From Elmis aenea (taxonomy: Eukaryota > Arthropoda > Insecta > Coleoptera > Elmidae), in contig OX393578.1 of assembly GCA_947652605.1 (NCBI GenBank), positions 34,043,470 through 34,107,469 on the forward strand: a stretch of DNA of 64,000 bases, given 5' to 3'. Each line of letters starts with the position of its first letter. The stretch's first letter is position 1. Made by a program: the position numbers and the translations under genes. The notes beneath the pieces were generated by a model, which was given only the letters and a program-made list of their open reading frames with translations, was not told the origin of the DNA and did no database searches. Positions 24,163-37,300 of the stretch are shown in pieces.

Positions 24163-25452
24163 CAGTGGTGCGCAAACCGTGGGTCGCCAAATTTAAAGAA
24201 ATTTATTTGACAATAAAAAGTATAAGGTTTTTATCAACAAGTAACAGGTACCAGTAATTTTTTTTTTAAAAGAGCTGAAAATATGAAAAATCAAAATGTA
24301 TCTTTGAAAAAAAAAATACAGCAATTGCTGAGAAGGCTTTACGGGCATTCTTAGATGTTTCATATTTAATAGGGAAAAATTTGAAACCACATACAATTGG
24401 AGAATCACTCATTCTTCCTTCAGCAATTAAAATGACATTAATTATGCATGGAGAAAAATAAGGTAACGATTTAAAAACAATGCTATTATCAATTTCCGCC
24501 ATATCACGTAATATAGAATCAGTTCTGTTAAATCGAATACAAAATTCTCCTGTATTTGCTCTACAATTTAACGAAACGACTGACGTTACTAAAATGTCTC
24601 AATTAATTGTTTATGTGAGATACGTTTTTGAAGAAAACATATGAGGAGAATTTTTATGTTGTAAAAAATAGGACGGAAAAACAAATGCAGAGAAAGTATT
24701 TAAAATTATTAATAGATATTTTTAAACAAATGACTTTACCTGGACATACCGTGTCGCGGTTTGCACTGGTGCTGCAGCATTAACAGGTAATAGTAATAAA
24801 GAGGGTTAATAATTAAAATTGCGCCCTATACGTATAGTGTTCAACCATTGCATGATACATAGACAAGCTCTTGTTGCAGAAGACATTGATGAAGAATTGC
24901 ACTCTGTGTATGAGACATTATTACTACATACCGAAGAAGTCAGATCGCTCTCACGCGGCAAAATACTGCGACGTATTTTCGATTTAAGAAACGAAGTTTA
25001 CATTTTTTTGGTAGAAAAGAAACGTATATTGGCAAATTCATTCATTAATGAAGATTGGCTCGGAAAACTCAGTTACATGGTTGACATTTTCGAAAAACTT
25101 AACGATTTGAATTTGAGTCTACAGGGTGAGAGTACAAACATATTAACATCGAGCAGTAAAATTGAAACTTTTAAGAATAAGCTGATACTTTGGCAATGAG
25201 AATTGAACAAAAACAACACAGACATGTTCCCGTCCTTTTCAGAATTTACTAAAGAAAATTATATAGATTTATTGTTATTTAAAAACAATATTTCCCGTCA
25301 TATGATAAATTGGAAGAAAACTTTTCGTAAAGGTTCAAAAAATTTCCAGATAATGAATTAGGTTGGATCCGTGATCCATTTTCGTTTGATATTTTTAATT
25401 ACTACTTATATGAAACCGGCTTTTCAAAATTAGTTGCCATTAAAACAAAATG
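24163..25452 (+). pseudogene. Decayed hAT (ZBED5-like) transposase, plus strand
   Basis: The hAT-type start CAGTGGTGCGCAAACC at 24163 is followed by a degraded transposase frame with several stops. Recognisable blocks are IAEKALRAFLDVSYLIGK (about 24320), SPVFALQFNETTDVT (about 24560, around the first catalytic Asp), IRIVFNHCMIHRQAL (24830), and RSLSRGKILRRIFDLR through MVDIFEKLNDLNLSLQG (to about 25120). The 3' end is cut off by the repeat at 25457. It is non-functional. Confidence 0.8.
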
Positions 25453-25456
25453 TTTT

Positions 25457-26447
25457 TAAAAGTCGCGACTTTAAAAGTCACCGTGTGAACTAAAAAGTCG
25501 CGACTTCGATTTGACAGTTCGACATTTGACGTAAGCCTACCATATTTTTATATTTTGACATAACAGACAAATAAGTTAGGTTAACCTAACCTAATATACA
25601 TTTGTTTGTCATCGATTTCCAATTTATCATGTCCCCAATAGATGTTTCAACGATTTTAGAACATTATCAACAAATAGCAACTTCAAAATAATTAGTTGCT
25701 CTACAATACTCGATGCTGCAATTACAAGAGCGGCCATTTTTATTTTAAAGTCGCGACTTTTAATTTGGGCAGTTCACACGGTGACTTTTAAAGTCGCGAT
25801 TTTAAAAGTCGCGACTTTTAAAATCGCGACTTTAAAAGTCACCGTGTGAACTACCCATTATTTAGACCTCTGATAAGGCAGAAAAATAAGGGCAAATCCC
25901 AAAGAAAATTTAACTTTATCTACGTTGACGATTAAAAAAAAACGTCTACTGTCACACAAATGTCGCATAGTGCCGTCGTCTGAACAGCCTGATGCCACGA
26001 TGTCATAACGCTAGTGCCGTAATACTAGCGATGTCGTTACACTGATATCATCTGCCAACTTTTGATGATAAAAATGCTGTACTTGACCATACTTATTATT
26101 TGGACAGCGCGTATTTGTCATAGTAGACAAATAATATACATCTGTTTGTCATCGATTTCCAATTTATCATTTCCTCAATAGATGTACTAACGTTTTTAGA
26201 GCATTATCAACAATATCCTTTTTTATGGGACACATTTTTTTCCCGAATATAGAGACTTCAAAATAATTAGCTGCTCTACAACATTCGTTGCTGCAGTTAC
26301 AAGTGCGTCAACTTTTATTTTGTTGTTGCGACACTCAAATATATCATACTACGTGTGAACACCTAGTGCCGCGACACCGAATGTCAAGCGATGTCGTGGC
26401 ACCTAATGTCACGACGCTAGTGTCACCATGTGAACGAGGCTTTATAA
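25457..26447. mobile_element. Two adjacent related MITEs with different ends
   Basis: The first unit (25457-25857) carries GTCGCGACTTTAAAAGTC ends and GTCACCGTGTGAACT. The second (about 25925-26447) carries GTCGTGGCAC/GTCACGACGC ends and GTCACCATGTGAACG. Their interiors are alike (TTTGTTTGTCATCGATTTCC at 25600, TCTGTTTGTCATCGATTTCC at 26140, then ACGATTTTAGAACATTATC versus ACGTTTTTAGAGCATTATC), possibly the 5' remnant of a transposase gene. Bases 25767-25856 form their own palindrome. Confidence 0.6.
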
Positions 26448-26742
26448 TTGTTTTTGTCGCACTATTAATTTTTCTGATGTGCAACACATGATTCTGCTAT
26501 AGGTAATATTTTTCTGCCGTGTAAAATAGTTTTCGCTTGTGTATTGCATTTAAATGTAGTGATATAATAGAATTAATTCATATTATTTTATTAAAATTTA
26601 ATAAATAAATAATGTAATATATTAATAAAATTAACTTTCATTAAAAATTACTTGTTTTTGTTTATGGATGATCTTTAGTAAAATGCTAATTCAGTTCCAA
26701 ACGTTTCGTATCTTCATCAGCAGTTTTCTTAATTATTATATA

Positions 26743-28892
26743 CAGGGTGCCCATTTTTCTAACCTGTGGTATGGGTAACTCCGTTAATATTAGAGATACA
26801 GAAACGTTTAAATTAGCAAATGTGTGCAGAATTTAAAGTTAAATCTGATGCCACATTCAAATTTGACTACGTCATCAACTTTTTGAAATATTTTGAAAAA
26901 ACTGAAAAAGGTCGATTTTTTCAAACTTGAATAATTCCGTAACCATATGAGCTAGAACGAAAATAAAAATTGGCTTTTATAGATATTTTTACGTAGATTT
27001 TAAATATGTTAACGAAATTTTCATAGCACTCTCGATTTCTGAGTTATAGCACAAACTTGCATTTTTTTAAATGGAAATCATAGTTGGCTGTGGTCTCATT
27101 AAAAAGGTTATTTTTTTCTCGTTTCAATGATATAAGGTTTGTTATGCTTTACTCTTGTAGTTTTTCTTTAAATAAGCAAAAATCATTTTACATGTTCACT
27201 GCCTACTAATAGATGGGAGTTATCCCGTGTTGATGTTCTTTTTTTTCGATGTGACATTTAAGAGTTGTCTCTTATTGTTAGGGTAGTAGTTATTAGCCAG
27301 TTACAAATTTTAAAAACAAAACCTCAGAGTTTGTCAAATAAAATTTATTGTTTGTTATACGTATATCTCGTGTTGATCAAAATTTTTGATTGAGTTTATT
27401 GTAAATTTCAAAAACAATGTTTTCTAATAAAGAAAAAAACGACATGCTTTTCTGTTACTACGCTTGTAATAGAAATAGTAGAAATTCAAGTAAAATGTAT
27501 TTGCAAAGATTTATGGAAAGGAGGCAACCAAGAAAGACATTATTTTCGTTATTAGAAACCAATTTAAAAAAATACGGGTCCTTTACAAAATCCAAAGGTT
27601 TGATGAAATGTATGCAAGAAGATGAAGAGAGAGTCCCGGCATACGTAAATTATAAACCAACATCATCTACCCCGGAGTTGTCCCTTGAATATGGTGTCAA
27701 CTGAAAAGGCTCGACTGATTTTAAAACAATCAATTTAAGCCATATAATACCTATAATAGCCATATCATATTGGCAATACTTTGTATCCTAATGATTTACA
27801 AAGAAGATGAAATTACGTCCGATAGTTTTTAGAAGAAACAAATACTAACCCAAATTTTACTCACACAATTTTATTTACAGATGAAGCCAAATTCACAAAT
27901 AATGGGATATTCAACAGACACAATTATATTTACTGGTCTCAAAATAATCTTCGCCGTACTATTGAAAGACGAGATCAGAATATGTTTTCGATAAATGTTT
28001 GGTGTGGTATCCTTAGTACAAAAATAATTGGTCCATACTTTTACAATGAAAATTTAAATGGTGATCGGTATATGCCATTTTTGCAAAATGAACTGGACAT
28101 CATATTAGATGAAGTTCCGTTGAATTTAGTGCAAAATTTTAATTATTTTTAACATGACGGTGCTCCTGCGCACAATTCAAGAACTGTGTCTTATTATCTG
28201 TCTAATCGTTTTCCTAGGTGTATTGGCAATAATGACCCTGTGAGATGGGCGGAAAGATCACCGGATTTAACACCACTTGTTTTTTTTTTTGTGGGGTACG
28301 CTTAAAGATAAGGTGTACCTATACCAAAAAACCTGATAATATTTCTTCAGTAGAAAACATTGTTTTTGAAATTTATAATAAACTTAAACAAAAATTTTGA
28401 TCAACACGAGAGAGAGACATAATACGTATAACAAACAGTAAATTTTATTTGACAAACTCTGAGGTTTTGTTTTTAAAATTTGTAACTTTTTGCTTATTTA
28501 AAGAAAAACTACAAGAGTAAAGCATAACAAACCTTATATCATTGAAACGAGAAAAAAATAACCTTTTTAATAAGGTCACAGCCAACGAAGACTTCCATTT
28601 AAAAAAATGCAAGTTTGTACAATAACTCGGAAATCGAGAGTGCTATGAAAATTTCGTTAACATATTTAAAATCTACGTAAAACTCATATGGTTACGGAAT
28701 TATTCAAGTTTGAAAAAATCGACCTTTTTCAGTTTTTTTAAAATATTTCAAAAAGTTGATGACGTAGGTTAAATTTGAAAATGGCATCAGATTTCCCTTT
28801 AAATTCTGCACAAATTTGCTAATTTAAACGTTTCTGTATCTCTAATATTAACGGAGTTACTCATACTACAGGTTAGAAAAATGGGCACCCTG
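26743..28892 (+). mobile_element. Tc1/mariner-superfamily transposon with about 0.45-kb inverted repeats
   Basis: The ends CAGGGTGCCCATTTTTCTAA and its inverse are flanked by TA. The arms pair for over 400 bp, to about 27190 and from about 28480. Between them is a broken transposase: an N-terminal HTH-like block from 27417 (YLQRFMERRQPRKTLF, YGSFTKSKG, AYVNYKPTSSTPEL) and a DDE core with ILFTDEAKFTNNGIFN (about 27870), HDGAPAHNSRTVS preceded by an in-frame stop (28150), and SPDLTPLVFFFVG, where the family has Asp after PL. It is therefore inactive on three counts. A solo arm lies at about 10860-11070. Confidence 0.85.
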
Positions 28893-29549
28893 TATATTTT
28901 AATAACTTAAATATTATTTAATAAATGAGATGGATACTGATAAAGAGACGAGGGTCTTGAAACTGCTTATTGTTTATACAAGAGATTTTTCATAAAAACG
29001 GATAGGTGATTTCCGATTTAACTTATTTATGTTAATGAACGACTCACTCAAATAATTTAGGTATTTTATACAATTTATTTTGAATTTTTAAATGAGCTAC
29101 ATTATTATAGATTATTTTAAAAAAATCTTGTAACATTTTATTACTTTAAAAAGTGCATTATTGTGAATATATTTTGAATTTTTTATTGAGCGACATTGCT
29201 TTGCACTTGTTTATTATTTAAATTACCAATCGTTGAAATTATAATTCGACGTTTTCCAAATGAGCAGAATCGTAGTCAAAGTCTAGAACAAGGACAAAAT
29301 ATATTTTATAGTCACGGCTAAATAATTACTTAAAAATACTTTAATTAATAAATGTGTACTGTAATTTACCTCAACATTATTATCACAAGACTTTCATGGT
29401 AACAAAGTGCATCTAAAGTATTCAAAATTACGACAACAGATTTTTTCAAACATAGTTTGAGTTTTAATCTAATAAAAAATTTTTTGCAATAATAGTTCAA
29501 TTTATCTTTTATCCTATAAGGTATTTTGTATCCATATGGCAACATCGAA

Positions 29550-30840
29550 CTTTGTAGTTCACTTTGGAAACAGTGATCGATGAAATTGATTATTCCAATT
29601 CTGACAATGAAAAAGACGAGCCAATTCAACTACACATATAGGGAAAACGAAAAAACCTGTCAAAACAACGATTTCAAAAGAGCAAAAACGAGAAGATGAC
29701 CTACACATGAGTAAAGGAAGATCTAATTCCTTGTAACTTGAGTATTATAGAAGACCAGGAGAGCGAGGAAGGCCAAGATTGTATACCAATGGAATATTTC
29801 TAAAAGGGGTACAGGAAGTTGGGATTACATGTCAGCTGATGGGGAAGTTATAGTTGTCAAATAGGCAGATAACAAATGTGTTTTGCTTGGAAGTACTTTG
29901 AATGGTATTTCACCTGAAGCTACTGTAAAGAAGAAAAAAAGAAAAAGAAATTTCCTGCCCTTCTGTTATAGTACAATTTAACAAACATATGGGACGTGTG
30001 GACAAATCTAATTCAAATTAGTAGGACTTTACCGCTCCCCCCTAAGGTATTTTCCAATTTTTGCATAAATGTTGGACATCTACCTGACAAATGCATGGCT
30101 GCTATATCGTCGAGACCAACAAACAACTACTGCGAAAAGAGTTTTGTGTGGAGGTAGCAAATTTGCTGATGAAATGTGGAAAACCAGCACGAGGGAAGCC
30201 TTCACGCAACAGCAATAGTGCTGATAAGATAAAAGATAAAATATCCTGTAAAATCAAGACCAGGGCCCTGTTTCTCGAAACTTACAAGCCTTGTAATACA
30301 AGTCCGTAGCTTAGCTACACGTGTAGTTTCCATGGAAACTACTGGAAACTACACGTGTAGCTAAGCTACGGACTTGTATTACAAGGCTTGTAAGTTTTGA
30401 GAAACGGGACCCAGATGAGACAACAAGACAAGATACAATGGGTTATTGTTGGCCCATTCATACGACTAAAGGAAGATGTCGTCACTGCCAGGGACATCAC
30501 GAATTATGTGTTCCAAATGTGATTGTCGTTTATGCCTAAACGACAAAAATAATTGTTTTGTAGTCGTGGTTTTGTAGCTTTTCATCAATAAAAATTGTAA
30601 AAATTTTATTATTATATGTAAAGGTATTTTGTAACCATTTGGCAACAAATCTGTTCAAACAAAAATTATTGACTAAGATGCATTGTGTCCATATGGACAC
30701 AATTACAAAGTCACAAATCAATGATACCTTGACCTATAATTATGATAAATGTTCATTCATATATAAACCTTGATAAGTATCAGATATTTTCTACATACAG
30801 AAATTGGCGTGAACCTTACAGGGTTAAATAATATAGGATT
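29550..30840 (+). pseudogene. Decayed piggyBac transposase
   Basis: Several frames keep piggyBac C-terminal features: a WDYMSADGEVIVV / ADNKCVLLGSTLNG strand (about 29820-29910), KQLLRKEFCVEVANLLMKCG (30125-30185), and a terminal zinc-binding segment with PIHTTKGRCRHCQGHH (30455-30500). Frameshifts and stops are frequent. The copy is further split by a palindromic insertion at 30263-30412. The N-terminal part is not recognisable. Confidence 0.7.
30263..30412. mobile_element. Palindromic MITE nested in piggyBac copy
   Basis: Arms of about 68 bp (30263-30330 and 30344-30412) are near-perfect inverses, beginning GGGCCCTGTTTCTCGAAAC and containing ACGTGTAGCTAAGCTACGG. The spacer is 13 nt. It interrupts the coding remnant between KDKISC and the terminal cysteine-rich segment. 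Confidence 0.85.
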
Positions 30841-31093
30841 CAGTAATATTCGAAGACTATATTTTGGAACTGTGGCATTGGGCACAACCTTGGCCAAAAC
30901 ACAATGTTTGGCAAAAGTTAGTTTAATAGGAAAAATAGTTTCAATTTAGTTTATTATTTGACAATTATGGCAACGATTTATGGAAAGTGAGGCAATTAAC
31001 GCAAAAAGAGGCAATTTTATGTTTTGAAAGAAAATTAAAGCATTTTTTAAAATTAGAGCTCAATTTAAGTCATAATTTGGATTCGCATTAGAT

Positions 31094-31319
31094 GGAATGT
31101 TCAGGAAAGCATATGAAGCACGAATTGGAGAAAAAACCGAAAGGGAAGACCAAGGAAAACTTGGAATAAGGAGGTAAAAGAAGCTGCCACAAATACAGGA
31201 ATCGAGTGGAATAGGGTTAGAGAGCAAACAAAAGATAAAAAAGATGTAGGGAAGCCTACAGAGTCCACATACCTAAGAAGAAACAAAAACCTCACACCTA
31301 ATGGTAGAGAGGCGTAAGA
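31094..31319 (+). pseudogene. Non-LTR retrotransposon ORF2 C-terminal fragment
   Basis: One frame reads GRPRKTWNKEVKEAATNTG, then GIEWNRVREQTKDKK, and ends with a stop at about 31318. This is the typical end of an insect non-LTR retrotransposon reverse-transcriptase ORF. Upstream it shifts frame. The fragment stops about 60 bp before the last lectin exon, in opposite orientation. Confidence 0.55.
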
Positions 31320-31350
31320 ATCAGAAGAAGAATAAAGCAAATCTTAATAA

Positions 31351-34300
31351 TTAAAATTTAATAACGGTAAAAAGATACTTACGTGCCACACATATTACAC
31401 CTTGTGAGGAGTTGCATTCCAAACCGTATATTAGTGGCGTCCAATGATTCTGTCTGTCAAGATTTAAACAAGCCATGTCGAAATTTGTTTCATTATCACA
31501 CCATGGGGGGAAGTTTTCTTTATCGGGTACTGTTGGAATGCGTACATTTTTATTGCTATTAAGTTCTTCCCCCAAGATCCACATCCATTGATTATGGATT
31601 AGTCTCCCACCAAGCCATACATGGTCTATGGGATTATGAGCGTCGGCCATTACTTGCATTATAAATTTTGTTTCTTCAATATCTGTTAAAGTTAACAAGG
31701 TCACGTTGTTTCCTTCTCCTTCACATATCTTTTTGGCTTCATCCCAGTTGGCGTTTATACCAAAAATTATGTAACGTTTATTTCCTCGACCTATTTCAGT
31801 AGGTTTTTCTATTAGAATATCCCCGGACTGTCCTGTAGAATAAAACGTTTTTCATTGTTGTTTAAAACAATTGACATTAATTAGTATTTTAAGCTGTTTT
31901 ATGCCGTGCATCACTTACGTTTCATGCAAATAAAATCTTTTTGTCTATTACATTTCAGATCGATAAATTTTGGTTTTTTGCATAAATATCTGTCAAAAAT
32001 TACACAATTCCGTCCTTTTTTGTGTACAGATTCGAACCACGGTGGAAACTGTGGCATGAGAATATTATTTGCTGTTTCTGGCAATAATGTATTTTTTAAA
32101 GTAGGTCGTATGCTCTTTATTTTTTCGCCAGTTTCAACCCACAGCCAGTGGTCTTCTTTGTGATGAGCTCCTATCCAAGCATTTTCGAATTCTGGCCGTG
32201 CTTTGAGCATAACTTTTGCCATTTTCATGGCAACCGACATGTTATCCACTGTAGCTAATGAAAACCCTTGTTGTCTGCAGAAGCCAACGGCTGAGTCCCA
32301 AGTTAACCGTCCGTGATACAAAATAAATTCAATATCAAATATCTTAACAGTTTGTCCCACCCAAGGATCGCTTTTGTTGCTTCTCTCAGATTGCTCGCAT
32401 ATAAATGGACGTGGTAAATTGCAACTAAGGTCAACAAAATATGGATCGTTATGACCATTTCGATCTATTGCCAAACAATTCCTTCCGTCCCTCATTGGAA
32501 CAATATCATTCACCCAAGGTGGATAAGCTAAACTATAGTTACCTATTACGACCTTTTTTGATTCTTCTGGAATATATTTATTGTTCGTATCCCATTTCCA
32601 TATTCCTATAACAAAATATAATTTAACAACTCGGTGAAATATCTAAAATATAAACAGAATACAATTTAAATATAAAAAGCGTAACTATACGTTTTTTATT
32701 ATTTTCGATATTACTGCTACTCTTTAGTTTTAGCATTTTGACATAAAAAAAGTCAGTCAATTTTATAAATAACAACGAATTACTTATAAACTCCAGATCT
32801 TTTACTCTAATTTAATGTGAATACAGTAGTGTGTCTGTGCGTAGTGAAGGATAATGCATTAAAGGGGCCCAAGACGCAAACAGTTTGAGGTCCCCACCTC
32901 ATATTTTGAAATATTGATGGCAAGAATTTTGGTTAAGCTTTTTATTTTTATAATAAGAAAAATGAAACAAAAATTATAAGGAAACATAAGTATGTATTGA
33001 GCTATAATAGTACTGAATGACTGATTTAACTGATTAATAAAGAAAATATATGTATACACATATAGGGTGTCCTAGGGCTAGGGTACCTCTATAAAACAGG
33101 GTATGGACAAGCGAGTGAATACTTTCTAGCGTATATAAGGTCGAGTTTCGCTTGCGTCTTCCAACTTTTAAATAGTTAGCATTGATTTAATAGGAGTAGT
33201 ACAGTTTATATTTTTTTCTGGCGCGTTCAGAGTGTTTAAAGTGTGTTCTAGGACTTCAAAAGACATTAGCGATAGTTATTTAAGTTATAACCATATGTAC
33301 ATTTCATAAGGTAAGTTAAAAACAATTATTCTTCGAATTTTTAAGAAAATTAGCATTGTATTATTTGTGGTTACATCGAACTAAATAGCAAATGATTGGA
33401 ATTAATAATGTAATTTTGTAGTAAATATAAAATTAAATTGATAAATCTATACTTTTCAGTTGCTCATTGGGCATTAAAACAGGAATTAAGTAGGTAAACA
33501 ATTGTTTGTTATAATTAATTAAAGATGCTTAATATTTTTTGTGTGGCATAGAATTAGCTAAATTTTGGGATTTCAATACAAATTTAAAGACCAAAGCCGT
33601 TATTAGATTTGTTAAGTTAGGTGTTAGCTATTAGGATTCTGCATCTGATAAATAACATTACAATGAAAAATATTTTTGTAAACATAAAGTAAAATTTTCT
33701 GCTTTTCGCGATATTTTTTAGATCGAACTTATGAGCTAATTTTTAGGGAGAATAGTGAAATAAACCTAATTTCGCGCCAAACGGTGGCAGAAACGAAGAA
33801 AAGTCAAGAAACAGTTTTTGATTAAAATGAAGTGCTCTACCCAAAAAACAGTTCGAGTTTGATTTTGACAAGGGCCCTAATAGTTTTTAATAAAATTTAT
33901 TGAAACTAAGCCCCCCACAACTCCTCCATTGGTTTCTTGTGGGGCTTGACGTTCGCAAAGAATGTGGTAATCTGTAAGGTGGTGCTGTATACCAAATTTG
34001 GTTTAAATATATTAACTGGTTGGGAAACGGTTAAAAATTATCGATATTTTTTCAAAAATTTCAACACCCTGTATCTTTAAAAGAAAAGCGTTTATGGACC
34101 CATGTTGATATGGAATATTCGCTTTAAAATAATTTTTTGTATCGACTATTAAAGTCCTGCTTCAAAAAAATCGATCACCCTGAATTTTTCATTTTATCTA
34201 GTTAGATATGATTTTTTAATGTTAACTGCATACTTTACAAAGTGGCCCAACCAAGACGTTTTTTTTTCAGTATTCTTCGTATTAGTAAATGTTGTTTAGA

Positions 34301-37300
34301 AGTGGTCATTTACTACATATTCTAAAATTATTTTCAACTATACAGAGTGTTTTATTTACCGATGCGTGACTTTGTTCCTTTAAAAGAAACGTCCTGTATA
34401 ATTTGTCTTAAAAACCAAATTTTGTTTCAAAAATGTATAAAATGTTTTTAGTCATTTACGTTTGTTTGAAAATATTGACAGGAATAAATTTCTAAAAAAA
34501 AAATTAATCTTTAACAACTTAGCAATGTCAAAACAAACTCCATTGAAGCATTATTTGGTATCATAGTATGTATTTTTTTTTCACAACAGTTTTTCCAAAT
34601 GTTGTGGATTATATCTAAAAACAAACGAAATTATCGATGTGCTAATGATCCTCGGGACATCCCACATAAAAGCAAATATCAAAATCGACAATCAAACCGG
34701 ACATAAAATGAAATTTACCCAAAAAAATATTATACAGTTTGTTTAAATGTGATTTATTATTATTCAGAAAAATTTAGTCTGATATCCTAATTATCATCAT
34801 TATCTGATGAAATTAAGTTTTTTAAAGTAAAATTTATATACGGTGTACCTTTTAAACAATTGAAAAAAAATGCTTTGATGTACTTGTCTATCAGTCTGCT
34901 TAATAAAAATTTAAACGGACCATATTAGATGTATTTGTTTATTTTTGACACACCATTATATTTACATAACAGTCCATACCTGTTTTTTCATCACGTATAC
35001 CATCAATCCACATGTCTTCAAAGACCATCCAAGATTCTGCAATTGACAAAGCAGCAAATTTAGCTTTTCTGGAATTTTCTAGTGTAGCTAAATGCATGTT
35101 TCCTGTTCTGCAAATTGATTTTGCTTCATCCCATGACACTCTATCAGCGTAAAAATAATAATACTGATCTTCAAAAGCAAATAATTCCCTAGCCTGGGCA
35201 GGCCCATGATATACTACAAAAGATTAAAAAAAGTTTTAAATTAAGTATGTTTATATTAATTAATAATATATTTATATGTATTTGGTACACCAAATACGTG
35301 GAACAATATTATGATTTCGTGAATGGTAAAAATGCAGTCGGTTAAATTGGACCAAATATTTTTAGTTTAGGAAGTTACTCAGTCATGCTTTCAATTGTTT
35401 AAAATAATCCGTGGCACGCTAAATACAGATAAAAAACTGATATTAGTTTACACTTAAAAATATAATTTTTTAATCAATGAACGTATAACATACAAAAGCG
35501 GCCAAGGAATTAGAAAACACATTCAGGATGATTAAAAAGAACCACCTAAAGACGAGGCCTGGAAACGGCAAGAAGGATTGGATGAATGATGAAATCTTAA
35601 GCTTGATGGAAGAAAGCAGAAGGGCAAAGAACACAGACAAGGTAAAGTACGCTGACTTGGACAGACAAATTAAGAAACGCATCTAGAAAACCAAAGAAGA
35701 ATGGTTCAACGCAAAATGCCAAGAAATTGAATTGTTGGGCAAAAAGTATGACAGTTTCCTGTACGTAGTACCGTAGTAGAATCTTGAACATTGACGGAGG
35801 CTACAACAAAAAAACTAAATGCGTTCGAGATATGGACTTAACAGAATCCATTGAAAGGACCATGTCACCAACGAAGAGGAGATTAAAAGTAAAGACAGAG
35901 GTTGTGAATACTGTTAAAAGGAGAAAGCTGGAGTACTTGGGTCGTATAATGAGACATTCAGAAAAGTACGGTTGCAACTGATACTTCAGGAGAAGGTAGA
36001 TGGCAAGAGGGGTCCCCGGTGCGGAGAACGATCTCGTGGTTGAAGAATCTGAGAACTTGGTACAACACTACAACTACGGAATTATTCCGTATTGCTATAA
36101 CAAAATTAAAATCGCATTGTGGGTAGCCAACATCCGGTAAAGGATAGGCACGTTAAGAAGAAGAAAACGCATCTAACAAATTTTTCTTACAAAGGAAAAA
36201 ATAAAACTGATTTAGATTACAAATAACACGCCAAGTTTATGTTATTTTTTATTATTAATTTTCTTTTAAACCTTGATTTAATGCAAGAAAATTGTATATA
36301 AATTGTAGCTAGATTTAGAAATAAAACTGACCATCACTTTGTATTTTTATTAGACCTTTTTAAATAATTAATGATGGCCTGGATTTGCATTAAATTAGTA
36401 AAATTGCTGTAAAAATATTGGTTAACGGCGTTTAACACGTTAAGCGCCCACATATGTTAAAAAAAGTAGGATTTTCTGGCCACCATTTTTTTTTAAATTA
36501 ACGTTTCTAAATGACCCTTAAGTAATATAAAAAAATTTCACAACAAAATAATAACATTTTAACCCGTTTTTAAACAAAAATTGATTTGTATCCATTTGGA
36601 TACAGGCGGCCCTGGGAAGAAAATAGTGTTTCACCACTGTATCTTATTGAATATAAGTATGTATATACTCGTAAAAACTTGCACGTTACTACCTACCTAC
36701 TAACTATTATAATCCGATGGTAGCAGGTAAACAAATAATTAAATAGTTACAGGATTAATTAACCCCTAACGGTAAAAGATTTCCAAAAATAAAGTGTTCA
36801 TATTTACATTATGTCTTATGAAGAAGAGCCCAATTATATAGTTTTATTTGTATACAATTTATGAGATTTTATTTTTGTCAATTATAAGTTGTAAATTTGA
36901 TTTTTGTATGAATAAATTTGTATCATAAAACTTTTTTTTAAAAATATCAACGAGTAAAAAAATCGCTGGCCACCAAGGTTTTCTGGTCCACCGGGCCATC
37001 CTTAAACCTTTGCTGGTAGAGTTACAGGTAGCCGAATCTAAAAATGTAGGTAGGCTGTTGTATCCAAATGGATACAGGTGGCCCATTGGGCCAAAATGAT
37101 TTGTATCCATATGGATACAAATGGCGCTTAACATGTTAAGTTCATGCTTTCATGGAATGCTGATTTCATTAAAAAAATCACAATTTTTTTGCAAAAATTA
37201 AAATTAACACAGTTATAGAGGAACGACAGTCAAACTGAATCACTCGGTATAGTATATTTAAATAATTAAAACGATTTTTTACCATTTCCTGTTTCTGTTG

